Shown piece by piece: positions 1-6,400 of a stretch of 8,407 nucleotides of DNA; the first letter of the stretch is position 1, and every line of letters starts with the position of its first letter. The DNA is from an uncultured Porphyromonadaceae bacterium (lineage in GTDB: Bacteria > Bacteroidota > Bacteroidia > Bacteroidales > Muribaculaceae). A program made the translations under genes and the position numbers. The DNA is taken from contig CAJJQT010000069.1 of assembly GCA_905193995.1 (NCBI GenBank), positions 1 to 8,407 on the forward strand, given 5' to 3'. The notes beneath the pieces were generated by a model. It made no database searches and was not told the origin of the DNA. It saw only the letters and a program-made list of their open reading frames with translations.

Positions 1-1886
1 ACCGGCACAAGAAGGTCGAAGGTGGCTTCGCCGGTCACTACCTCGAGTTCGTCGCTCAGCTCCGAACTGTGCTTGCCGCGCACAGCCACGGCAGTGGCAT
101 AGTAGCGCGTGAGAGGACTGATACGGGTGACTTCAAGCGAATTTTCACTGACTGATAGGTCGGTATACCCGTTCAGAGGCTCGATATTGCCGCCCTCGTC
201 CTTCGTATATACGTTGACCGTGTACGACAGAGCCTTGTCGACGGCCGGCCACGACAGAGTGAAGCCGTTGCCGCGGACCGCGGAGGCCGACAGCTGCGGT
301 ACGGCCAGTTCGGCATAGCCGTCGCGGACGTCAAAGGTGATCACACCGCCCTGCTCCGCGATGTTGTACAGAGGCACGCCGAGGGCCTTGCCGCTCCAGG
401 TGCGCATCGACGGGGTCGTGTCATCGGTGAACGAAGTCACACGCGATGTGCCGGGGAAAGGATACGACTGCATGGTCTCCCAGTCGGAATTGTCGGCCAG
501 ACCGCTGGCCTCCACTATATCGACGTTCTGCTCCTCGCCGTTGTTGGGGCCATTGCTACTCCAGGCGCTCGGCCTGTAGCGCACGTGCCACACAAGCATC
601 CCGTGGCCGGGCAAGTACGTGTCCCATCCCACCTGCTGACGGTTCTCGAACATGTAGAATTCATTGGGATCGTCGGTCAGCACGATGGCCACATCGTTCG
701 AGTCGTGAAGATTGCGGAGCTCTATGCTGTCGTCGTCCTTGAGCACGACCGGATCGATCCAGCCCATGGCGTTGCGCTCGAAAGCCGAGTATATCGGCGG
801 TGTGCGGCCGTCGTTGTTGTACGGGCCGTAGTCGAGCACAGACCATGATCCGGGCGTGATATTGTTGATCGGCGAATAATAGTCGCCGCCCGTATAGTAA
901 AGGTCGGGCAGACCCATCACATGGCTGAATTCGTGGCAGAATGTGCCGACGCCGTCGACGCTGACCTCGCCCCATTCGTTGCAGCAGCCGTAGTCGTTGA
1001 CCCGCTTGCCGTCGAATACCGGCATCGAGTTATAGGCATACTGCATCTCCCAGCGGTGGGGCCAGATGGTGTTTTCGTCGCCGTACGAAGCCTCGCCCTG
1101 ACCGGCATAGATGATATACACGTTGTCGACCCGGCCGTCGTTGTTGAGGTCGTAGTCGGCGAAGTTGATCTCGTCGTCGAGCAGACGGCAGGCGTCATAC
1201 ACCATCTCGCCCGCACGCTTGTCGTTGCCGAACACATCGTTGCCGCCGTAGTACTCGCACCTGTTGGGAAGAGTCACCGGGCCGTAGAGGTCGAAAGTCG
1301 GAGTAAACTGCCCCATCGACGACTTCACGAAGTAGTCGCGGACCGAGCCCGTGGCCTTGTCGGCCGAGAAGCCTTCCTTATTGAGGAAGTCGGTGAAATA
1401 GTTGTGCGCGTCGGGCACCTTGAACTTGATGTCGGAGAACTGCACCAGGATCACCAGTGCGTGGACATCGCCGCTGTGGGGAAACAGTGCGTCGTAGAGG
1501 CCGATACCCGATGACTGGTTGGAACGCATCGGCGCGGGCCGCGCGAACATGCGCCGGGCCACCGCCTCGGTGTCGATCGAACCGACAAACTGACGTTCGG
1601 CTGCCGTTCGCAGCTCGGGATTGGACGCCTGGAACCGGCTGGCCCCGACCGTGCCGTCGGCGTTCAGCTTCGCATAGCAGTAACGCCCCTCGGCGTCGGC
1701 GATCACGGGCACGCGGTCGGTGGTCAGGTAGATGTGTGCGCGCTCGTCGCCGAGGCGGGTCAGTTCGACCACTGACCCGTCGGGCTGCGCAATCCTGTGA
1801 ATTACATCGCGCTTGGCAGGGACGGCCATCGCGGCTCCGGCTGCCATAGCCACCGTCAGAGCGGCGGCCATCAATCTTAGATTCAT
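1..1886 (-). CDS. Secreted M6-family metalloprotease with fibronectin III module (C-terminus cut by window edge)
   Basis: This is a partial gene: 628 codons are visible from the ATG at 1886-1884 and the reading frame is still open at position 1. Residues 1-21 form a signal peptide (basic start, Ala/Met-rich core, cleavage likely after AMA), so the protein is exported. Residues about 22-140 look like a propeptide. The peptidase domain starts near residue 142 (HALVILVQFSD) and holds the zinc-binding, catalytic motif HEFSHVMGLPD: H318, H322 and D328 are the expected ligands and E319 the base, matching HExxHxxGxxD of the immune-inhibitor-A-like M6 family. A calcium-loop-like DLNNDGRVD lies at 246-254. 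A fibronectin III-like domain spans about 529-618. A sorting domain beyond the edge cannot be judged. It has its own promoter and is the only gene visible in its transcript. Substrate is unknown; degradation of host or dietary protein is an inference. Confidence 0.92.
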   Translation of the reverse strand, partial: MNLRLMAAALTVAMAAGAAMAVPAKRDVIHRIAQPDGSVVELTRLGDERAHIYLTTDRVPVIADAEGRYCYAKLNADGTVGASRFQASNPELRTAAERQFVGSIDTEAVARRMFARPAPMRSNQSSGIGLYDALFPHSGDVHALVILVQFSDIKFKVPDAHNYFTDFLNKEGFSADKATGSVRDYFVKSSMGQFTPTFDLYGPVTLPNRCEYYGGNDVFGNDKRAGEMVYDACRLLDDEINFADYDLNNDGRVDNVYIIYAGQGEASYGDENTIWPHRWEMQYAYNSMPVFDGKRVNDYGCCNEWGEVSVDGVGTFCHEFSHVMGLPDLYYTGGDYYSPINNITPGSWSVLDYGPYNNDGRTPPIYSAFERNAMGWIDPVVLKDDDSIELRNLHDSNDVAIVLTDDPNEFYMFENRQQVGWDTYLPGHGMLVWHVRYRPSAWSSNGPNNGEEQNVDIVEASGLADNSDWETMQSYPFPGTSRVTSFTDDTTPSMRTWSGKALGVPLYNIAEQGGVITFDVRDGYAELAVPQLSASAVRGNGFTLSWPAVDKALSYTVNVYTKDEGGNIEPLNGYTDLSVSENSLEVTRISPLTRYYATAVAVRGKHSSELSDELEVVTGEATFDLLVP

Positions 1887-1923
1887 ATATCGCAATTGGT
1901 TTATTATTCTTATTGACAGACCG

Positions 1924-1954
1924 CAAAATTAGAAAATTGCGCGCTCATTTCCAA
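1924..1954 (-). promoter_or_regulatory. Bacteroidetes-type promoter of the M6 protease gene
   Basis: On the minus strand a TTG (-33 element, 1954-1952) is followed after exactly 20 bp by TAATTTTG (-7 element, 1931-1924), a full match to TAnnTTTG. Transcription should start around 1916-1919, giving a leader of about 30 nt that is A/T-rich and lacks a Shine-Dalgarno sequence, as is usual in this phylum. Confidence 0.75.
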
Positions 1955-1991
1955 ACATTGCCGACAAAAAGCCAATTTTTGCCGACAATGT
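1955..1991. repeat. 37-bp imperfect inverted repeat containing two TTGCCGACAA direct copies
   Basis: Two 16-nt arms (1955-1970 and 1976-1991) flank the 5-nt loop gccaa. They differ from perfect symmetry at two positions, which become G-U pairs only in minus-strand RNA, so a 16-bp stem can form in the transcript running out of the upstream operon. The same block also contains the 10-mer TTGCCGACAA twice in the same orientation (1958-1967 and 1979-1988), spaced 21 bp, about two helical turns, with the nearer copy just upstream of the -33 element of the protease promoter. It may be the 3' hairpin of the upstream operon or a paired operator. No U-tract follows the stem, which weakens the case for an intrinsic terminator. 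Confidence 0.7.
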
Positions 1992-2012
1992 ATAGGAAAA
2001 ATGCGTTTGCGG

Positions 2013-2507
2013 TTACTTCTTGAGCAGGTCGGATGCCGGGGCGTAGTCCATGCGGATAACCTTCACCGGCCGCTGCGTGGCGTCGATAACAGGCGCATAG
2101 TCGGCCTCGGTGTATAGGCCTGCGGCTACTACGGCCTCCATCGGATTGACGTAGTAGACCGTGGCGACGCCTGCGTCGCGGAGCGCGTCGAGAGCTGCTG
2201 TCGTAGGCTGGTTGACGGTGTATACAGCCGCCGCGGGCAGCGACGTGCGCCGCGAGCGAGCCAGGGCGTCCTGCTCGGCCGTCTGGCCGCCGACAGCCAT
2301 GCCCGACGACTTCCAGGCGCCGTTGAGCACGATCACAGCCCCGCAGGGCTTGTAACCCTGCGCCACGGCGGTGTTGGCCACCGTCACGGCCATATCCATG
2401 AACACTTCGTCGGTAGGCTGGGCCTTGTCGACGGGCGAGAGACGCACCTGAGCCGAGGCGACGAACGCCATCAGCGCGGCCAGAGCGAGGAGAACTGTCT
2501 TTTTCAT
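2013..2507 (-). CDS. Exported deaminase-fold protein lacking zinc ligands
   Basis: This 164-residue protein has a signal peptide (basic MKK, hydrophobic core, cleavage likely after ASA at 17-19). The mature part follows the pattern of the cytidine/guanine deaminase superfamily: helix FMDMAVTVANTAVAQG (36-51), strand CGAVIVLNG (55-63), then TAE (76-78) where active enzymes have HAE, then VYTVNQPTTAA (95-105) where they have the LYTxxEPCxxC pattern, then VATVYYV (114-120). The zinc histidine and both zinc cysteines are thus replaced by T76, T102 and A105, while the glutamate (E78) remains. I infer that it is not a zinc deaminase and may bind a ligand or partner instead. Its ATG overlaps the stop of the glycosidase gene (ATGA), which implies translational coupling. 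The fold call is by motif pattern only; a domain of unknown function is the alternative. Confidence 0.8.
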   Translation of the reverse strand: MKKTVLLALAALMAFVASAQVRLSPVDKAQPTDEVFMDMAVTVANTAVAQGYKPCGAVIVLNGAWKSSGMAVGGQTAEQDALARSRRTSLPAAAVYTVNQPTTAALDALRDAGVATVYYVNPMEAVVAAGLYTEADYAPVIDATQRPVKVIRMDYAPASDLLKK

Positions 2508-4789
2508 TTCTTCTTGATTACGACGCGGTCGATGAGCGCGTGGTTGGTTTTCAGATTCATGTTTTCGTCCTGAGGCATGAATACTATGCCCAGGCGGTGC
2601 TTGCCTGCCGTAAGGTCGGCATTTATGGTGTTCGACAGGCCCCAGTCGTCCCAGTTCGCGACGCCGCGGTGCGGCATCACCAGCGTGCCGGCCTCAGCGC
2701 CGTCGACCGTGAGGGTGCGCACGGCGCACTTGTTCTCGGTGTTGACCGGGCCGTTGCCGTTGGCATATACGACCGAAATGGCGTAGGTGCCGTCCTCGGG
2801 AACGTCGAATTCGAGTTCTACCGGTGCGGCCGCATGGTCTACCTCATAGAACCCTGCGCCCGTATATCCGCTGACCGGTTGCTCGGCCGGGGAACTGATC
2901 TCGGGCGAGAGCATCGTCACCGATTCCACTGGCATCTGGAGAACCGTGGTCGGGAAATTGTCAATAGGTTCGGATGCGAACGACTCTACCCCGTCGGCGC
3001 TGACGCCTATCACCTGATACTGGCCCGGAACGGTGGCGGCATAGGTGGTGGTGCGCACGGTGTCGACGGGCTGCCCGTCGCGCAGCACCACGTAGCGGGC
3101 GATGTACTCGATCGGCTGCCACGACAGCAGGTTGTCGACCGGTACTCCCGGGCCGTCGAGCGACGGTTCGTGAGTCAGACGCATGAGCGGTGTCAGCGGA
3201 GCCTTCACGTTGGGCGTCCGGTTGACCTTCATCGGGGCGATGGGCTCGTCGGCCATGGTTATTACTATGGTATTGTGGCCCTTGATGTCGGCCGGAAGGA
3301 ACGGCTTGTGCTCGCGGCCGTTGAGCGTGAACGACTTGATGCGGTCGCCGTAGCCGCGCACGGTGATGTCGAGCACGGCGTCGCGGTAGCGGAAGCCCCG
3401 CAGGGTGCGGTCCGCTGCCAGGGCCTCCGGCACGAACGGGCTGAATGCCAGGCCGTCCTTGCGGAAGTCGATGCCGAAAAGTATGCGGTGAGTCAGAGCC
3501 AGGTTGCCGGCCAGGCACCAGAGCATGTTCGACGAGTTGAGCTCGGTGGCTATGTCGCCGTTGTCGAGCACGAAATTTTCCTTGTTGGTCGTGAACAGAG
3601 CCGCCGGCCGGAAGACCGACCCGATCGCTTCGAGCGTGCCCTGCTCGTTGCCTGCGGCGGCGTTGGCCATAGCCCAGTACGATGCCACCCACGGCCACAG
3701 CGCATTGTTGTGGTAAGGCGGCATGTCGGCTATCTGCGGGAAGAAGATGGCCGCGCCGAAGGGTGTCGTGGGATTGTTCTCGGTGATGGCGGCGGCGCGT
3801 TCGGCCGGAGCGATGCCGTAGAGTATCGCCAGCGACTCGCCCAGGGTCTCGGCGCGCGGATTCACGATCGGATACCCGCGCCCGTAGTTGTACATGGCGT
3901 AGTAGCCCTTGTCGTCGAGCCACAGGTTGTCGTTGATCGCCTTGGCCAGATCGTCGGCCATGGTTTTATAGCGCTTCGCATCGTCGGTGTAGCCGAGGTC
4001 GGAGGCTATCTCGGCCAGGATCTGCAGTGTGCGGGCATGCACCGCCGAGGTGCTCAGCGCCTCCGAATCGTAGATGTCGGCGGTCTGCATCCAGCGAGGA
4101 TAGCTCTGCTCGCGCCAGTCGATGAACGATGTCTCGCCCTTGACCAGACCCGACTCGGTGCGGTGCGTCACCTTCAGGTCATCCTCCATCGAGTCGCGGA
4201 TGATGGGATATATGTATTCGAGCCAGTCGCGGTCGCCGGTCACCTTGTACAGCTCATAGGCGGCCACGGCCCAGATCATGCGGTCGGAGCTTACGGGCCA
4301 CGCGCCGCCGCTGCCCGTGTCCTGAACGATGCGACCGGTGGGCGTCACCTTGCGCCGCAGCGATATTTCGGATGCCTCGGGCTGCATGTAGGCCATCGAG
4401 AGCAGTATCGAGTAGCTGACGTCGCGGGTCCACACGCCGGCCCACTCCTTGCCCGTGCGCAGCGTGGTGTCGGGCTCCACGGCGTTGAGCATCTCCTCGA
4501 GGCCGAGGTTGTAGACCGCCGTGTGCAGCTTGTTGGGCGTCTCGAGGCGGGGATAGCCGCTCACATCGCGGGTCAGCTTCCAGGTCTTGTTGACGGGCAT
4601 GCGGTAGCCGGGCTGGGCCGAATAGGTCGAAATGAGGCTGACGCCGTCGGGCGAGAATGCCATGTACTCGCCCTGGGTGATGGTGTCGCCGTGCCACCGG
4701 TAGGCTTCGGTCGCGACAATGTCGGCGCTCATGGCGGTCGTCCCGATTGCCATGGCAAGGCCGAATGTTGTGATTTTCAAGTATTTCAT
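2504..4789 (-). CDS. Secreted six-hairpin (alpha/alpha)6 glycosidase with C-terminal CBM-like module
   Basis: The product has 761 residues. Residues 1 to about 21 form a signal peptide, so it acts in the periplasm or outside the cell. The region about 80-445 has the helix-rich, aromatic pattern of six-hairpin glycosidases such as the MGH1/trehalase-like and amylo-1,6-glucosidase-like groups: WAGVWTRD (116-123), GGAWPVSSDRMIWAVAAYELY (161-181), KGETSFIDW (217-225), PYHNNALWPW (358-367) and TELNSSNMLW (415-424). D123 and an acidic residue in 219-224 or E416 are candidate catalytic residues. A beta-sandwich (about 446-512) follows, as in many of these enzymes, then a fibronectin-like stretch (about 548-610) and a CBM35/CBM6-like module (about 645-760) with YANGNGP, RTLTVDG and WDDWGLSN. 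It starts 13 bp after tilS and overlaps the next gene by ATGA. Substrate and exact GH family cannot be read from motifs. Confidence 0.85.
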   Translation of the reverse strand: MKYLKITTFGLAMAIGTTAMSADIVATEAYRWHGDTITQGEYMAFSPDGVSLISTYSAQPGYRMPVNKTWKLTRDVSGYPRLETPNKLHTAVYNLGLEEMLNAVEPDTTLRTGKEWAGVWTRDVSYSILLSMAYMQPEASEISLRRKVTPTGRIVQDTGSGGAWPVSSDRMIWAVAAYELYKVTGDRDWLEYIYPIIRDSMEDDLKVTHRTESGLVKGETSFIDWREQSYPRWMQTADIYDSEALSTSAVHARTLQILAEIASDLGYTDDAKRYKTMADDLAKAINDNLWLDDKGYYAMYNYGRGYPIVNPRAETLGESLAILYGIAPAERAAAITENNPTTPFGAAIFFPQIADMPPYHNNALWPWVASYWAMANAAAGNEQGTLEAIGSVFRPAALFTTNKENFVLDNGDIATELNSSNMLWCLAGNLALTHRILFGIDFRKDGLAFSPFVPEALAADRTLRGFRYRDAVLDITVRGYGDRIKSFTLNGREHKPFLPADIKGHNTIVITMADEPIAPMKVNRTPNVKAPLTPLMRLTHEPSLDGPGVPVDNLLSWQPIEYIARYVVLRDGQPVDTVRTTTYAATVPGQYQVIGVSADGVESFASEPIDNFPTTVLQMPVESVTMLSPEISSPAEQPVSGYTGAGFYEVDHAAAPVELEFDVPEDGTYAISVVYANGNGPVNTENKCAVRTLTVDGAEAGTLVMPHRGVANWDDWGLSNTINADLTAGKHRLGIVFMPQDENMNLKTNHALIDRVVIKKK

Positions 4790-4802
4790 TATTTAAGTAT
4801 GA

Positions 4803-6131
4803 TTAATCGTTCAGTTTCAGTCTAAGATAGCGGCGCGTGTCGGGACCGACGGCGAAGTGGCGCGAGGCGCGGTGGCCGACAACCCACATCAGCGTGTCGT
4901 CGCGCCAGAGCAGCCACGTGGAATCCTTGTCGGCGGCGGTCAGCCGGCCCTGGGCGAATATGTCGCTCACAAGCTTCGAACCCGACATGCCGTAGGGTTC
5001 CAGACGGTCGCCGCGGCGCCAGGGACGCAGCTGCCAGCGCGGCGCTCCCTCGAGCGCGCTCTCATCTATATATATGACTCGCGGATCGCCCTCGGGTTTA
5101 AATTCGGCCACTCCGTGGCGCGTAATTTCGATACGCACGGGCTCGCATATGTCGTGAAGCAGCGACACGTCGAAGCATCCCGCAGCCGGAGCTCCTGCCG
5201 CGCGGGCGCCCCGCAGGCAGCCGTGGTCGACGCTGCGCACGGCCGCGCCGGCGTAGAACGAGCCTCCCGACCGCGCCGCGGCGGCCAGCATATCATCGGT
5301 CTGGCGGCGGGTGAAACCCTCGCCGCGAAGCATCTCGAAGAGCAGCAGCGGCCCGTCGGGATCGAGCGCCAGAGCTTTCAGGTCGATGTCGCCCGTGTCG
5401 GCGTCGGTGTAGCCGGCGCCGCGGCGCCGCACGGCCCGGTCGTAGAACGCCCGGTTCTCGCCGAGCATGGCCATGGTGCGCAGCACCGAGTCGGCGCCGC
5501 CGGCCTTCAGCTCGTCGAGCAGCGGCAGCAGGCGGTGGCGCAGGCGGTTGCGCAGAAAGTCGTCGGTGGCGTTGGTACTGTCGTCGACCCACGTCAAGCC
5601 GCGACGCCGCAAGTAAGCCTCGATGTCGCCGCGGCTTGCCTCGAGCAGCGGACGCACTACCATGCCCTGCTGTGGGCGGATGCCCGTCAGGCCGCCTATA
5701 CCGGTGCCGCGCAGCAGGTTGATGAAGAACGTCTCGAGCACGTCCTCGCGGTGATGGCCCACGGCCACGGCGCGGGCTCCCTGGCGGTCGATCAGATCGG
5801 CAAACCAGGCGTAGCGCAGCTCGCGGCAGGCCATCTCGACCGACTCGCCCGTGGCGCGTCGGCGCGCCTCCACATCGAAGTCCTTCACGCACAGATCCAC
5901 GCCGAGCAGGCCGCTCACGGCCTCGGCATGGCGCCGGTCGCGCATCGATTCATCGCCGCGAAGATGGAAGTTGCAGTGGGCGGCCACGCAGTCGTAGCCG
6001 AGGGCCGTCAGCACGGCCAGCAGCGCCACCGAATCGGCGCCGCCGCTGAGCGCCACCACCAGCCGCGCCGGGGCCGGCGGCAGCCTGTGCAGCTCAATGT
6101 ATCTGCCTGTCTGTTGCTCGAATATATCCAC
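4803..6131 (-). CDS. tilS: tRNA(Ile)-lysidine synthetase
   Basis: TilS is a cytoplasmic ATP-dependent enzyme that attaches lysine to C34 of the CAU anticodon of tRNA-Ile2, so that it reads AUA and is charged with isoleucine. The product is 442 residues, close to the 432 of the E. coli enzyme. The PP-loop SGGADS is at 29-34, followed by HCNFHLRGDES (52-62), GHHREDVLETFFINLLRGTG (125-144) and DDSTNATDDFLRNRLRH (183-199). The C-terminal TilS domain (about 365-440) includes LRPWRRGDRLEPYGMSGSKL. In the HHxDD motif the first Asp is Glu here (E129), a conservative change. The start is GTG (6131-6129), because the only nearby upstream ATG meets a stop after one codon and the PP-loop is at its usual distance. 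It is the first gene of the likely three-gene operon. Confidence 0.96.
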   Translation of the reverse strand: MDIFEQQTGRYIELHRLPPAPARLVVALSGGADSVALLAVLTALGYDCVAAHCNFHLRGDESMRDRRHAEAVSGLLGVDLCVKDFDVEARRRATGESVEMACRELRYAWFADLIDRQGARAVAVGHHREDVLETFFINLLRGTGIGGLTGIRPQQGMVVRPLLEASRGDIEAYLRRRGLTWVDDSTNATDDFLRNRLRHRLLPLLDELKAGGADSVLRTMAMLGENRAFYDRAVRRRGAGYTDADTGDIDLKALALDPDGPLLLFEMLRGEGFTRRQTDDMLAAAARSGGSFYAGAAVRSVDHGCLRGARAAGAPAAGCFDVSLLHDICEPVRIEITRHGVAEFKPEGDPRVIYIDESALEGAPRWQLRPWRRGDRLEPYGMSGSKLVSDIFAQGRLTAADKDSTWLLWRDDTLMWVVGHRASRHFAVGPDTRRYLRLKLND

Positions 6132-6135
6132 TTTG

Positions 6136-6166
6136 CAAAGTTACGCCATTTTTCCCGATCTTCCAA
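6136..6166 (-). promoter_or_regulatory. Consensus promoter of tilS, abutting the GTG start
   Basis: On the minus strand TTG (6166-6164) is followed after exactly 20 bp by TAACTTTG (6143-6136), a full TAnnTTTG match. Only 4 bp separate this box from the GTG start codon, so transcription should begin at or next to the start codon and leave no room for a leader. A perfect 12-bp palindrome, ACTTTGCAAAGT (6130-6141), overlaps both the box and the start codon. Confidence 0.75.
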
Positions 6167-6258
6167 CTTTCCGCACCTTCCGTTTCCCATTGAATATCCT
6201 CAAAATGAACCTCATTGCCATTTTTTAGTACTCCATATAAATTTTAAGCACAGCAGCC

Positions 6259-6288
6259 TTTACAATCTGCAAATATTTCTTAAATTTG
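6259..6288 (+). promoter_or_regulatory. Possible upstream promoter for the lipid kinase gene
   Basis: TAAATTTG (6281-6288) fully matches the TAnnTTTG -7 element. The -33 element at 19 bp is TTT (6259-6261), two of three bases. Transcription from here would begin near 6294 and give the kinase mRNA a leader of about 105 nt containing the hairpin at 6319-6348. The surrounding sequence is A/T-rich, so a chance match is possible. Confidence 0.4.
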
Positions 6289-6318
6289 CATTCCACATTA
6301 AATTTAGATATATTTAGA

Positions 6319-6348
6319 CTAAATCGCCAGTCGCAACTGACGATTTAG
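6319..6348. repeat. 13-bp-stem inverted repeat in the divergent promoter region
   Basis: CTAAATCGCCAGT (6319-6331) and ACTGACGATTTAG (6336-6348) are inverted copies around a 4-nt loop, cgca, with one mismatch that becomes G-U in minus-strand RNA. The repeat sits between the candidate upstream promoter and the main kinase promoter. A smaller inverted repeat, CGCAA-ttg-TTGCG (6355-6367), follows and overlaps the -33 element of the main promoter. It could be an operator or a leader hairpin. No U-tract follows, so it is not a clear terminator. Confidence 0.75.
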
Positions 6349-6362
6349 AAGCAACGCAATTG

Positions 6363-6393
6363 TTGCGGCGAATGCAAATTTTTGTTATCTTTG
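6363..6393 (+). promoter_or_regulatory. Consensus promoter of the lipid kinase gene, 7 bp from the ATG
   Basis: TTG (6363-6365) is followed after exactly 20 bp by TATCTTTG (6386-6393), a full match to the Bacteroidetes consensus. The ATG begins at 6401, so the expected transcription start (about 6398-6401) falls at or within three bases of the start codon. The mRNA would be leaderless or nearly so. Confidence 0.75.
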
Positions 6394-6400
6394 CGTCGGA

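Noticed and set aside
921..1514. A 197-codon plus-strand open frame and several short frames across 109-1926
   Set aside because: All lie over the M6 protease reading frame, which has a signal peptide, the HExxH motif and a fibronectin III domain. None of the alternatives shows a domain or a promoter of its own.
2540..4825. A 761-codon open frame on the plus strand, antisense to the glycosidase gene
   Set aside because: It mirrors the glycosidase gene and its translation is a Val/His/Arg/Gly-rich shadow without a recognisable domain. GC-rich codon use, with few TTA, CTA and TCA codons in the true gene, leaves the opposite strand open. The true frame has a signal peptide and clear motifs.
4857..6317. 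A 486-codon open frame on the plus strand, antisense to tilS
   Set aside because: Same cause: it is a shadow of tilS with a low-complexity, Ala/His/Gln-rich translation, while the minus-strand frame has the full TilS motif set.
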